Origin: Acanthosoma haemorrhoidale
Taxonomy: Eukaryota; Arthropoda; Insecta; Hemiptera; Acanthosomatidae
DNA length: 64,000 nucleotides
Assembly: GCA_930367205.1 (NCBI GenBank)
Contig: OV884011.1
Span: 85,483,474 to 85,547,473, forward strand
Direction: 5' to 3'
Of the stretch, positions 46,863 to 58,983 are shown one piece after another. The notes under the pieces were generated by a model. That model was not told where the DNA came from, did no database searches, and saw only the letters and a program-made list of their open reading frames with translations. Every line of letters starts with the position of its first letter. Within the stretch, counting starts at the first letter, position 1. A program made the position numbers and the translations under genes.

Positions 46863-47787
46863 AGTGACTAGAATTATTTCAAATGACTAACATGACAGCA
46901 GCAGTTAAGATCAGAATATTAAGGTAGCTTTTTGCTAGATTCTGTATCCTCGAAGTGTTAGTATCGGATAATGACTCTGGGTTTTTGAGTCTCAGGATTT
47001 TCAAAGTACCTTTCAGAAAATAATGTCTCACATAAAACAAGGGAGCCGCAAAAAAAAAAAAGGTCTAAACTGAAAACAGGAGCTTGCGCCATGCCCTATT
47101 GGAGAATTCTCTAAAGGACATTGAGCCTGTCCTACAAAGATTATAGGAATGCCCCACATGCTACCATTCATGTTGCCTCAGCCAAAGCTATGATATGGGA
47201 AGGCTGCTGCGCACAACATTTGATTAAATACGTCCACAAACCAACTAGCAAGAATGCAGGCTAATCAAATGGAAAATTTAAAAGGTAAAGCTATCTGGAA
47301 AGACTGGTATGAAGGAGATTCCTTGTGGGTGAGGAACTATTGGCACAACCAAGAGAAATAGGTACGATCTGAAGTGACTCTAATTTTCGGGGTGGAAAGA
47401 GTGCAAGTGTTTGTTCCCTTTTAGAATCAACAATTGATTCCTCATGTAGACCTGATACAGAGAAGCTATGTTAAAAATCCACCTAATACTAGTATGCCAG
47501 TTAACAAGATGGGACGTAATTTATTAGCGGAAGCAGACCAGGATGCCTCCTCACCAGAAGTTAATGTAGAAGAGAATAATATGAGAGTTTCCAGAGAACA
47601 TGGAAGAGGATGAGGATCCAGAAGTAAATCCCTCAAATTACCAAAGCAAGCTATTAGATTAATTGAAGAATTAAACTACTTGTTGAAAGTCATAATTAAT
47701 TTTTTTTAATGATTTATTATTTTTATACATAAATTTGTATGTTTATAAAATTTATGATTGAGGTATTAGTAAATTGAGGGTGGAAGT
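46863..47787 (+). mobile_element. Gypsy-type relic B, 3' part (integrase and tail)
   Basis: Integrase pieces in order: ILEVLVSDNDSGFLSL (second catalytic Asp region), DYRNAPHATIHVASAKAM (family pattern YRNTPHATTGxSPAxL) and GDSLWVRNYWHNQEK (C-terminal domain pattern). A tail with PVNKMGRNLLAEADQD follows. At 47776-47786 gagggtggaag is a polypurine tract just before a TG-starting sequence. Confidence 0.72.
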
Positions 47788-47900
47788 TGTAGGAATCAGT
47801 AGAAACACTGGTATAGTTAGTGAACACAATACTCTCTTTATTCAACCTTACAGACCAACTTGATAACTACAACTACTTAAACCTATAAGTGTGTCAAGGA
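47788..47900 (+). repeat. Probable 3' LTR start of Gypsy-type relic B
   Basis: tgtaggaatcagtagaaaca follows the polypurine tract directly. The region includes cactggtatagttagtgaac and a tctctttatt-like segment. The far end was not located, nor was a matching 5' LTR. Confidence 0.45.
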
Positions 47901-48729
47901 AAATAATATACAAATACATGGTGGATAAATATGTTTATTATAAATAGTTACAAAATTAGCACTCATATATTACAAAAAAATCAAAATTAAAAAAAAAAAA
48001 AACACCTTTGATCAAAGGAGCTACTTATGTTTTATTGTTTTGATGTTCCTCTTCATAATAAGACAGCCAGCATGACATTTTAAACCCCCTTGTTTACAAT
48101 GCTCAAGGAATGGTAGAATATTCCATATTTGGACTCTATCATCACTTACCCCGAGGTTGACTATCTACAGTGTTATATGTGTAATAATAACTCGTCACAT
48201 AATATATAATTTGTAATATAATAGATATAAGATATTTAAATTTACAGAAGCTTATAAGTGTTTTTGTCGGCAGTCAACAACAGGGATTGACAGACAAGTT
48301 GATGGATCAGTGATGAACATCCCTTTTTTTCACAGAGGAACAGACAGAATTTTAGCAAGTAGAGAATAAAACAGGCAGTCAGTGTTCATCCAACTAAGCT
48401 GGGGGCTATAACCGGCAGAGCACATGCAAAGGTGTGAAGTTTGACAAGATTCGCCTGGTTAAAAGAGGTATGAAGAGACAACCTTTTATTTAGTTTTTTT
48501 TTTTGTTTTTTTTGTTGACAGTGCAGATCATAAAACCTCTCCTATAGAAGAAAGGCATAGATATGAGGGGAGATATCCTATGTTGGTGTATGTAGTTTTC
48601 GGTTGACAAGGAGACAGGGTGAAAGAGTGGAGATCAGTTTTTGAGGAAGAAGAGATGCTTGAGGGAAACTCTTACGAGGTACTGCTGTACACTGTAATGT
48701 TATTTTAAAAGTCAACAAATATTAATGTT
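47901..48729. other. Gene-free stretch
   Basis: AT-rich, with locally mixed-composition sequence at 48340-48480 that may be an old repeat. No recognised gene. Confidence 0.35.
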
Positions 48730-49215
48730 ATTTAGTTTTATGAATTATTAAAATTAAGGAGGGCCTGTGACAACCAAACATAAAATAGATAAAAAAAAAA
48801 TTAATACATATACTGTTTTTGTGTTCTTCACAAATTTTCCATTGAATGCTTGCCTTGCTCCATCCAAGTATTTTGTTTTGTGATCCCGACGCAACAAATA
48901 CAATTCTGCCTCAATGGCCTCCTGTAGATTCCACCAATATACAAATATGATGTATAAGGAAATACAAAATATGAGGGCCACTTCTCTTCTCAGGCAATTT
49001 TAAACAACTGACCTTTTCCTTTAAGGCATCTTTGAACAACTGCTCCACTCAAAAAATTATAAACACCTGAACTACCAGCGTTCCTCTCAGTTGTTCCAAT
49101 TACTGACATAATTCTTGCTGTTACATTCACTTGTTTGAATTTTAACTTTTTATAATTTATTTTATATGATCCTTCTCTCAAATGACTCCTTAAAAATAAC
49201 ATTACAATATATTCC
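48730..49215. repeat. Unclassified dispersed repeat R, copy B (uninterrupted)
   Basis: Direct copy of 39280-40315 without the solo LTR. The minus strand has two medium ORFs (48981-48754 and 49241-48990) with a readable NLQEAIEAELYLLRRDHKTK. This suggests the repeat once carried coding sequence of an unknown protein. Confidence 0.7.
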
Positions 49216-49449
49216 ATATGATTATCTGACATGAAAAACATAACTAAAGATTAATTATATTAAGGAGGGATATTAAATTGAAGATCTCATTGCCCTGATA
49301 AATAATATGTAATTTTTGAACTGTAATTACAGTTATTACAATTGTGTTCATAGGTAAAATCTCGCAGATCAAACTTTTTTGATTTGTTAATCCTTCTTCC
49401 AAAACTACAAGCCTGATCCTTTTCTTTCACAGTACTTCTTTCCAACACC

Positions 49450-52385
49450 TATTCTGGTTGGCGATTCTGTTCTCTATCTTTTGTTGTATTTTTCTCCACT
49501 CACTTTTCTGGTTGATTCTTCTTCCCTATTTTCAACTCCTGCTTCACTTCTTCCAGTGTGTTTCTCTTCCATGTCACCTCCAGCTGATTCTTCTTTGCTA
49601 TCCACTGTTCATAAGCGTCTTCTGTCTCTATCTTTCTCTGCTTCAGATGGATTCTATTTTGACGATATCTCCTCCTTCCTACTTCCACCAAATATGTGCG
49701 CTTCGACACCACTCTTGGCTTCCGTATCAAATCATTTATTCTGCTAGAATTCATTAACACTCTTACAGACTCACCCAACATGAATGACGGCAAGTCTCTT
49801 ACTGACCAATTGTATTTCTTTTTATATATTTTGTCCAGTTGTTCCTGAATTGTATAATATCTGACTTACGGTGTCAATCCTTCTTTGGAGCTGCATAGTG
49901 TAGTTCTTAAACTACTCCCAAAAAGTCTTTGTGCTGAACTTGTGGCCAAACCTGCTGTAGGTGCGTTTCTTCAGCAAACTTGGCCTTACCATTGGACTGA
50001 TGATGGTGTGGCAATGTAAAATTTCGCTCTTTAGTGAATAATGTAAATTAATTAGAGCTGTAGTAAGTGCTTTCATCTGAATAGAGCACCAGTGGTACAC
50101 GATATCTTGCAAAAATATGTTTTAGAGCTGATATAGTATTCTGAGATGACACATAAAAAATAATCCACCACCAGCAAAAATTTATTGTTATCAAACAATA
50201 TATCTGTCGCTACTTCCATCCATAGACCTTCTGGAGTTTACCTTAATAGCAGTGTCTCTTTCTGATTTCTTTTGATATTGAGAACTTCGCAAATTTTACA
50301 TTTTAGTACTTTACTACTTATGTTTCTTGCCATATAAATCCAAAAACCTCATGACCTCACATACCTCAAACCCTTGGTGCTTTTTATGATTTATTTTCTA
50401 AAATTTGAACTCCCATTTTTTCAGGAATATACACCTGTTGATTCCTTAAAATTACCCCATCACAGATAGTCAATGCTGGTTCCTTCTTCTCTTCATCAGG
50501 CCAGCCATTCTCTATAAAGTTTTAATCTCACATCAACTTTTACTCTTCATTGAATTGCTCCCTAACTTCAAGTAACGTTGTCGTACTAATTCCTGCGCTT
50601 GTTAGGCTATCAGTTTCGTCTATTATTTGGGCCACTATAATATCCATCTCTTCCCTATCTGTAGAAGGTAGTCTGGACATAGGATCAAATCTAATGAGCA
50701 GAATCAGCATTCTCTGTATTACAGATTACATCTAAAGGGTTATGATCGGATTGAATATGAATTATTTTTCCAAACCCATCTTTCTTAAATCTTTTGACAC
50801 CAAACAAAATTGCCAGGGTTTCCTTCTACATATACTTGAATCTCAAGTAGATTTTTTGATCTGAGATTGACTCAGCAAATCATCATAAAATTTTTGGCAT
50901 GTAGTTGACTAGGCCTAAGAAGAAGCACATGTGAGCCTCACTCTTCGGTCTTCCCATGTCTTTTACCGCTTTAACCTTCCCTAATACCTTTATTCGTAAA
51001 TAAGTGTCCCATATATTCTATGCCTGTTTTTCTTATTTTGCATTTCTTCTTATTTAACTTCAACTTTCTCTATTCTGTTGCATTTAACACTTCCTCCAAT
51101 TTTTTATCATGGTCTCTTAAAGCTTCCTTCACCAAACACCAAAATATTGTCGGCAATGGCAATAACATCTTCTAAGTCCTCCATAACTTGCAACATTCTT
51201 CTTTGGAATTCTGCGGGTGCTACCAACAGACCAAATGGGCAACGTTTAAAGCACTATGGCCCTACTTCCCATGAGGTATCCAAAAAGTTCTTGTGTAAAT
51301 TCTTGAGGATCTGGATGTAACTTCATTTGATAGAATCAATTTTTATTTTGCTAACAGAGGGATCTCTTCTATTTCACATCAACAGAAGTGATATAACAGC
51401 TTAATAGTACTTATGATCCCAATCTCATTTTTCACAAATATTTGCGGAAAATCCTCAATATCTTATTAATAAAAAAAACCCTGCTTCGCTGGAGGGATCA
51501 ATCCCATTTTTAGAGAAGCATAATCCCAATTTAATTTATTTTTCATTTATATACAACTTTACTTTATACATGATACTTTTCACTTTCATTCCTAAGACAC
51601 ACTCGCCATCAACCATCTCCTTCTCTCCATTGTAACATGTTATGTTAATACTTCATTAGACTTACTCACCTTTGAATCTAGATTCAATTTACTTTTGTCC
51701 TTCCAACCAATTACATTGCACCAGTATCTTTTTGAACTTTAAGAATCTTATCCTTAACATTCAGTTCTGTCAACAATTTTTGTGCTCTCCTTGAAGTTGC
51801 AATACTAAGCACACTATCCTTTCTTAATTTTTTAGCACACTTTTTTTAAAATGGTTGAATTTTGACATTTAAAACACTTATTACATTATGTTGGACTTTT
51901 CTTTAAAAAATGGATGTTCCCCCCCCCCCACAATATCTACAGGTTCCCATGTTATCTACCATTCTGTTTTATTTATTGACAATTTCATCTTCAAATTTAG
52001 AATCAATTTTAATTTTTTTCAATTGTTTTTCTGTTTTGTGAACTATCATCAATTACTTTCTGAAGAGACATCAAAAATCCCTTTGTCTTAACAGTATTTC
52101 CCTAAAATCATTATCTTTTACTTCTACCACAAACCGATACCATATCATTTTATCTTGTATATCTTTGAGCTCGCATGTCATAGCTCTTCTTTTAAGATTC
52201 AAATAAAATGACAACAATCCATTTGCACAGTAGAAAAAAACACTTTTTTTCTTGGGTATAATCTCATCTAATTGCTTTATTATCTTGTCTACTGAAGTAT
52301 CTTCATCTGCACCTATTTGCAGTAACAATCCGACGACTGTTTTAAAAATTGTGGCTTTGTTAAAAGTTGTTTTATTGAAATACAC
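49450..52385 (-). mobile_element. Gypsy-type relic C (Gag to integrase, minus strand)
   Basis: From 3' to 5' on the plus strand: integrase C-terminal domain (ESVRVLMNSSRINDL, SKRTYLVEVGRRRYRQNRIH) at 49500-49793; integrase core NKFLLVVDYF near 50180 and zinc-binding region with KVLKCKICEVLNIKRNQKE near 50270-50340. RT at about 51100-51290 shows RCPFGLLVAPAEFQRRM and IADNILVFGEG, where the catalytic YxDD reads IADN. Next come a protease-like QKDTGAM near 51710 and a zinc-knuckle-like CNKCFKCQNSTILKKVC near 51850-51900. A Gag ORF lies at 52071-52385 (VDKIIKQLDEIIPKKKSVFF; FREILLRQRDF). Stops and frameshifts occur throughout and no LTRs were recognised. Confidence 0.82.
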
Positions 52386-52409
52386 TCATAATAAATAACT
52401 TATTTATTA

Positions 52410-53760
52410 TTAATAAATCACCCACTGGTTTGTAAACATTCCAACACTCATTATGTCAACTTTTTTTTTTTTTTTAGTAGTCAGCGTGTTCTTGCATTCA
52501 AAGGAAATGAAACAGTCTGTTTTCAGCTTTGCCACAAACGATGCAACATGAGACATCAGTATTGGTTGTTGATTAGATTTACCCAGCAATCGAGTAATCA
52601 ACAAGTTTAGATGTGTAGTCATTTTACAGAGGAAAGCGAGATCCCAAAGCCATTCATCGTCTTCAAGGAGGAGAAAGATATGAGGAAGTTCTATGTTTTC
52701 TTTTATATAAGATGTCATTGCGTAGTTTCCAGAACCTTTCTAAAGACATTCCTCTTGAGAGCCAACCAACAATGCAATGGAGAACTAGTTCTCCGTGTCC
52801 CTCTATGTCTTTTTCGAACATTTTCCAGAATTCCCTGCGATTAAGGGTACCCCCGCTCCAAGTAATCTGGATTTATTGATAAAGTCAACCACAGGTTTTT
52901 TGCCAGAAGATAAATGGAGTTCCTTGGCACAATCCTTTCTGGTCTATGATGCAGTGTTATTTTAGAAGAGGTCTTTTCAAATCGTCCAATGCAGCCCTTG
53001 TTTTTATCGACCATGACAGGGACCAATTATTGGCAGTTCAAGTTTTCCCCTTTAACAGCGAATTTCAGTTCTTCAAGGACATCTTCTGTAGTTGACAGAG
53101 GTCATAGAATTCTTCAGATGTTTCAAGATTCCCGTTGACCAAATAAAAGTAAACACACAGCTGAATACGTGATTTACTGCTGCAACTTTTGTTCAAGGCC
53201 AACAAAAAAAATTTGCAACTCAAAAGCTTAGAAATTACCAGCAAGCTCACATCTTCTGCCATATTGTCAATCCGCATTTGAGACAAGCTATTTCATCCAC
53301 TAGTTTAGATATTGTTTGTCTGGACGACTTTTTACTGGATCGTTTGTCTGTTTGGCAAAGAGTATCAAGCTGGGGTTAATAGCTTGCTCTCCATCTCCAT
53401 GTGGTTTTCTTTTTATGTGCCAGTAGCAAAGAGATTCTATAGTTAGCTGTTACCATTAGAGAAAGCTCATTACTTTGCCCAAATAACAATGTTTCAGTTT
53501 TTCAATAAAATCCAATCTCAAAACTGAACCAACCAGATACACAGAATCAATATGAACATGATTTCCAGATTGCCTCTCTAAATTGTGCTTTTTATACATT
53601 AAAACATTTCCACCACAGAACTAACAAACTGGTTTTAATATGTTTGCATCCATAAACAGAAACTGTTCTTTCTAATCACTGTTGAACACTCTCACTTCAA
53701 TGTCCTTTTCGTATTTCCGCTTACTCATTTCACTTTCACTAGTAATAATGGAACAAACAG
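52410..53760 (-). pseudogene. hAT-type transposase relic (ZBED5/SCAND3-like)
   Basis: Minus-strand order: MSKRKYEKDIEVRV with a following CxxC-like zinc-finger remnant (PVC-stop-FCGGNV) and HNLERQSGNHV near 53760-53550. IDNMAEDVSLLVISKLLSC and ALNKSCSSKSRIQLCVYFYL lie at 53065-53286; RFEKTSSKITLHHRPERIVP at 52841-53026; EDDEWLWDLAFLCKMTTHLN and LITRLLGKSNQQPI at 52410-52718. These match, in order, the N-terminal BED-like finger, the RIDDMAEDVE... catalytic block and the DFLTDITSHLNELNLKLQGK block of vertebrate ZBED5/SCAND3-type domesticated hAT proteins. At least three in-frame stops are present. Terminal repeats were not found. The relic abuts the Gag of Gypsy-type relic C. Confidence 0.78.
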
Positions 53761-54806
53761 GTTGTAGAGTTCTTAAAGGTACCTATGGAATCACCTTCAT
53801 GCTATGTATCAGAAAAAAAGGAGGACAGAAATGAACTGAGAAGATTGAAGAAATTGATCAAAAAAGGAGGGCAGGAAAAGCTAGAATTCTAGGTGAAAAG
53901 TAGGGAATGGAGGTGCCTGATTCTCAGAAATCATTAGAGGATTCCTTTGTCTTTTGGTGCCTGGATCATATGCATGGAGAGATCAAGAAGAGCAAACATT
54001 TTCGACTAGGCTAGCAATCATCATCAAGTGCCTATTAAATGTCAAAACATATTTTAGAAAAAAAAAAAATAAATAAATGGGCGCTTAACAAGGGATACAA
54101 TCTTCATGGTTTTTCAAGCGGTAACTTAGTGGTTAGTAAGCATCTCTTTATTGAAAATTGTGATACATCTTGTAAGTTTTGTAATTTAATACCACTTGAT
54201 AATGGCTGTATACCACAGTTTTGTTGACAATATAGGTACCACAAGATTCCCTTTGTTATCAAACCGCCTAACACTTTAGCACTCACAATTATGCTCTAAG
54301 TTTACCAAATTAAACATGGGCCCATAGAGAAACTCAAAAAAAACAACCCCTGAGCACGTTGTCCACGAGCCACCCCTGCCCCTGCCTAAACAAAATTTTA
54401 AGGACGGCTTAAATAACTTAGTGTAATTGCAGTTCAAAAAATACATATTATTAATCAGAGCAATGAGATTTTCAATTTAATAACCCATGTAATTTACTTC
54501 GGGGCTGATTTTATTTTTAGTACCATCAGGGCACTAAATAAAACTATCATGCCAAATAACACCTCTCTTTTTTAAAATTGAAGGAGTTTCTTTAATGAGT
54601 GTTGTTAATTGGGAACAAAAATGGTTTGGTGTAATTACAGTTCAAAAATAAAAAAAAGCCAGTTGCTAAGCAAGGCAATATGATCGTTTCTTCAATTAAT
54701 TAATTGATAACCTTTAATAATGTTAATGGAGTTGAAAATATTTTTCATGTTGTCAGGTAATCAAAAGGAATCTTATTATATATGATATTAAATTTCATAT
54801 TTGTAG
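53761..54806. other. Gene-free stretch
   Basis: AT-rich, no recognised gene. The open frame at 54039-54227 has no recognisable motif. Confidence 0.35.
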
Positions 54807-54880
54807 GTTAAACTTGGGATTCACAGTCACCATGATAGACAGACTTGGGAAAACATAACGGTTTCTGATTTTGAAAAAAG
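54807..54880 (+). other. Possible isolated internal exon
   Basis: A 74-base segment bounded by a good acceptor (atatttgtag) and donor (AAAAAAG|gtaaac) is open in one frame: VKLGIHSHHDRQTWENITVS then DFEK. No partner exons or homology were recognised, so it may be fortuitous. Confidence 0.25.
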
Positions 54881-55280
54881 GTAAACAATATTATAAGTTC
54901 TACAGTTAAATTCAATGCTAATGGTTATTAGTTCGAATCCTATTTGAAAAGTTCTATTTACTACCATAATTACAGAAAGAACTTCTCAATGGATGGCTTA
55001 TGCTTATAATATGTCTTTGTAGTTCCATGTGATTCATTTTGGGGATCTTGATTTCTAAAATATTATAAATCTCTTCTATAAATAGCTCTTACTGTTTCTA
55101 ATGGTTATGACCAACGCTCACAAATTTTCTCACTCTAGTAACCAATACGTTCAACTCTCACAACCTTCTCTGCCTACTCTTCACTTCTCACCTGCCTCTA
55201 CCTAGACTGCCGACCCTTCCTTTTTTCTGCTACTTTCTCTTCTCTCCAAAGTATGGTAATATCTAATGTCTGATGAAATA
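54881..55280. other. Gene-free stretch
   Basis: AT-rich; a C/T-rich patch lies at 55130-55250. Nothing was recognised. Confidence 0.35.
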
Positions 55281-55376
55281 AGTTCCAACTTATTCTTCCA
55301 GTACAATTTTTCTCTCTTGAACAAAAAAAATATTTAAAAGCAGCACATAAAAATGGGGTCCTTTGTAAAATCTTAA
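55281..55376 (+). repeat. 96 bp direct repeat, copy 1
   Basis: agttccaacttattcttcca through tcctttgtaaaatcttaa recurs almost identically at 56145-56240 (one mismatch noted: gtac/gcac). Confidence 0.92.
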
Positions 55377-55912
55377 TTAATCAAACTTATCCATATATTT
55401 AAATGTAATTATTATTATTGAACCATAATATCACTATGAAATAGACAAAAAAAACTTATAGAAGTAGTCTCAAACAAAATTAAGTAGATTCCTATTGCTG
55501 CTCCCAAAATTTCAATTGCTCATATACCTTGGAAATTTTAATTGCATTACTATCTCTAATGCATGATTAACCACGGGGAAAAATCAGCACCTTCACAAGT
55601 CAGAATAGCTTCTGAGCTGAGGCTCGAGTGATCTTAAAACGTTACAAAACAAGACTGACTTGTTTTGTGTTAAATTTTGTTCTTTATACTTCTCATTATT
55701 GTATTTTAACCAATTATTCAGATTGGTAAAATCATTTTTCTATTAAGTTGATTCATCAATGCCTCTTACCTGTTTCAAAGTAGAACACTCCTTTTGGGCT
55801 CGACAATTATATATATATATGTGATAATGACAAGCCTTGAAACAATTCTGTGTTTATTCATTGACCATCAGCCATATCTAATATTCCAGAAAATCTCATG
55901 ATTTAACTAATA

Positions 55913-55995
55913 GGGGCTTTCATTTGGTGTAGAGATTAGAGTATTGCTTCATGATACAAAGGTGCTGGGTTCAAATCCCAAGACTTTCTATGATT
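55913..55995 (+). mobile_element. tRNA-like SINE head
   Basis: Pol III type 2 promoter boxes are in tRNA spacing: A-box-like tggtgtagag at 55925-55934 and B-box-like ggttcaaatcc at 55968-55978. The arms do not fold as a proper tRNA, so a SINE head or tRNA pseudogene is preferred. Confidence 0.55.
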
Positions 55996-56144
55996 CTTAG
56001 TAGTTATTGTATATATGAAACAAAAGATAGTTTAAACAATATTTGGAATAATAAAAAAAAATAGAGCCACAGCTTCCTGGGGTACATTCAGGCACTCATG
56101 GCAAGAGAGTCTTTGCTTGGAGATGGCATAAGACATAAGCAAGG

Positions 56145-56240
56145 AGTTCCAACTTATTCTTCCAGCACAATTTTTCTCTCTTGAACAAAAAAAATATTTA
56201 AAAGCAGCACATAAAAATGGGGTCCTTTGTAAAATCTTAA
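56145..56240 (+). repeat. 96 bp direct repeat, copy 2
   Basis: Partner of 55281-55376, 864 bp downstream in the same orientation. The tRNA-like head at 55.9 kb lies between the copies. Confidence 0.92.
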
Positions 56241-56524
56241 TAATAATAAATGATATTTTACATCCCCAATTAATAGGTGAACATTTGAGGCTTACACAAA
56301 ACAAAAAGGTTTACACTTACAGCTTGGGAAACATGGCAAAAACAATATGCAGAAGTATGTACAATTCAATATGACATAAAATAAACCCTTGAATTAATAC
56401 AAAAGAAAAAAACAGTGGCATACAAGCTCGCACCAACATCTATCTATAAATAGTAAATGAAAATATTAAATACAAAAATAATAGTCAGAAAATATAATAA
56501 TGAATGAATTATTCCTAGACTAAC

Positions 56525-56870
56525 AAGTGTCTGTTGGTCTCACCTGATGGTGAGGAAGTGTTGGAATAGGAGAGCTTTGAAGGTTCCTAAGGATGCAGCA
56601 AGGCGGATTTTAGGAGGCAGAGAACTCCAGAGGGTGGTAGTAGAGCGAGCCTGGAGGAACGGATCACATGCTGAGTTTTTGTGGGCAGGAGTATATTACA
56701 GCCAGAGAGACAGGATCTTGTGTTCCAGGAGTGGGCGGAAGATTTTAACTATAAGGGGGTGACGCAAATTGATTGTTGGAAAAAGGAATAAACTGAAGAA
56801 TTTTGTGCATGGAAGGAGGGGAAGATCCACCTTCATGCTGAGGAGGAGTATTAGAAGCCACTGTGACTAG
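56525..56870 (-). mobile_element. LINE fragment, C-terminal end of ORF2
   Basis: Minus-strand reading gives ARSTTTLWSSLPPKIRLAAS followed by LGTFKALLFQHFLTIR. This matches the conserved C-terminal pattern of CR1/RTE/jockey-type LINE proteins (LWNSLPxxIRxAxSLxxFKxxLxxxL). The region is GC-richer than its surroundings. Sequence up to ~57330 may be further upstream LINE sequence, but no motif was recognised there. Confidence 0.62.
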
Positions 56871-57330
56871 TGAGAAGACGCTATGATAACGTCGTCTTGG
56901 AAAAAGTAAATATAATGAAATATATGAAAAATAAGTACAAAACTAATGACATTGTGGAAAGAAATATAAGAGTTTTTAGGGAAAAAGAAAAAAAACATAA
57001 ACACAGGTTTGGGGATGGAGGCTGGTGTGGTAGAGGGAGGTCGGGAAACAAAAAGTAAAGCGTAGCGAAAGATGTGGGGCAAGTAAAAATTAACAGACAT
57101 TCTTAAAGAAAATTAAATACTGATTAAAAAAAAAACTTGGATGGATACAACTGGAAAAAGATTTACAAGCAGTGGGCAATAGCTGCTCGGAAAGCAAACA
57201 AATCTCTTTGCACACCAGGAATGGACCCTGATTTTTTTCACATTTGATCTTTGAGATATCAGCAGATGTTACGAGTGTGTTTGTGGTCTGTGACATTCCA
57301 GTGAAACCGAGGGCCATTTATTCACCTTTT

Positions 57331-58181
57331 ATAGCCTAAGCCAGTGGGTTAAGGGGAAACCTTCATTGTGGTGATTAGATGGAGATTAGATTGTGGTGCT
57401 AAATATGACACATAAAGTAGAGAGAAAAATAAGGAACATCAAAAGTTTTAGTTGAATAATCTTCTTAATGGAAAATCTATTCAAGCTTCATTTATTTCAA
57501 TAGCAGCCTATATCTAATTTGTAAAAAAATAGTAAGATGTTTTACAGATAAAAGTATTAAATACTTTGAATAAATTATATTTTGAACTTACCTTATATTA
57601 TTTATTATCTGCCTTTGAGAAGGTAATGTGCACAATTACTAGACCCTGGCAAGATTGTGTTTGTGAAAGACAAAGTAACCATCCTTGGGTTGAAAAAAAT
57701 TCTAAGTTGTTTTTTAATTACTTAACATAAGTTTAAGTAGGAACTTGCAGTTTCTTTACAGCTATACTAACTGAGAAATTTGTATTTTGAACAATTAACA
57801 GAGATAAATAAATTATAAATATATCACAGAACACAAACTGGCCAGTGGCTGATTTACTGGAAACACCAATGACTAATGAAGCTGCTAACTTAAGTTACCT
57901 GAAAAAAATTTACAGGAAATTCAATACATAAATGTTTTATTAGCTACTTACCCTTTGAGCCAGTCGTTGATTGACTTACATTTGGATTTTGATAAATATG
58001 ACAACTTACCTTAGAAGAAATTTATCAAAAATTTCAGTAAAAATTTTCTTCTATCTAATATTTATTTTTTATCTAATGTTTATTTTACTTGCTTCTTATT
58101 ATACAATAAAATATATAATTATAGATGCTTTATTAAGCCCTGATAACGCAGGCTTTTGTATTGAGTGCTTTCCGTTATATC
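57331..58181. other. Gene-free stretch
   Basis: AT-rich; nothing recognised. A ttaagccctgataa at 58132-58145 near the start of the piggyBac-like repeat could be its degraded other end. Confidence 0.35.
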
Positions 58182-58983
58182 ATGAATATTCGTAATATCC
58201 AAACTATTAACCTGTTCAAATATTTCTGTTTATATAATTTAACCTGAACATGTAGACAATTTTTATAATTATTATTTTCAAATAATATACATAATTATAG
58301 TCAATTTAAAATAAGCATTTATTTTCATATTTTTCTTTTGTAACATTAAAATTTAAAGTTTATACGATGTAGATACATATGTAAGTTTATAGTTGTGTAA
58401 GATCTATTAATTGTAATATAGAAACTTTTGAATTCATAACACAGACAATATGTAGTTATTAGTTTGAATTCACATTTCTTTTCTTTGTGTCAATACAATG
58501 TAACCTTGGTAAAAATTTGACCATAATGGTAACCCTTTATCTAAAGTCTATTTGAAAATGGGATTATTCAGATAATTGCTTTCAAAAGCATAATATAAAT
58601 GATTGTTTGAAAGGAAATGTCCCTTTGTATATAATACAATTATAACAGATAATACTTAAATTTTGTTGAACCAAACTAAAATAATTCAAAGAAAATTAAA
58701 CCAAGTTCAAATTATTGAAAAAATAAAAATAGTTTCTAGCACAATTCTTTATTGATCACAACATTTGCGGCTTCCACCACAAAGGAAAACTTTATTCTCT
58801 GTGGTTGAGGTCACACATGTTGTGATCGAAAAAAATTGGTGAAAATGATTTCTTTATTAATTTTCTTATATTATGAAACCCATTTTGAATACAAAAATAT
58901 AATTTTATATTAATAAATTAAAAAATATTTTTGGTGGCCACAGCGAAGAAACACAAAATAGTCCCTGATACTGAAAGGGTTAA
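58182..58983 (+). repeat. piggyBac-like TTAA/CCCTTT repeat, copy B
   Basis: Ends GATACTGAAAGGG followed by TTAA (58980-58983). Homologous over its length, in inverted orientation, to 10259-11070. It contains tgatcacaacatttgcgg ... catgttgtgatcg, the subterminal inverted repeat also seen in copy A. Confidence 0.65.

Noticed and set aside
49458..49757. Overlapping hydrophobic plus-strand ORFs
   Set aside because: Shadows of the integrase C-terminal domain on the minus strand.
55913..55995. A functional tRNA gene
   Set aside because: The promoter boxes are tRNA-like but the anticodon and acceptor stems do not pair properly.
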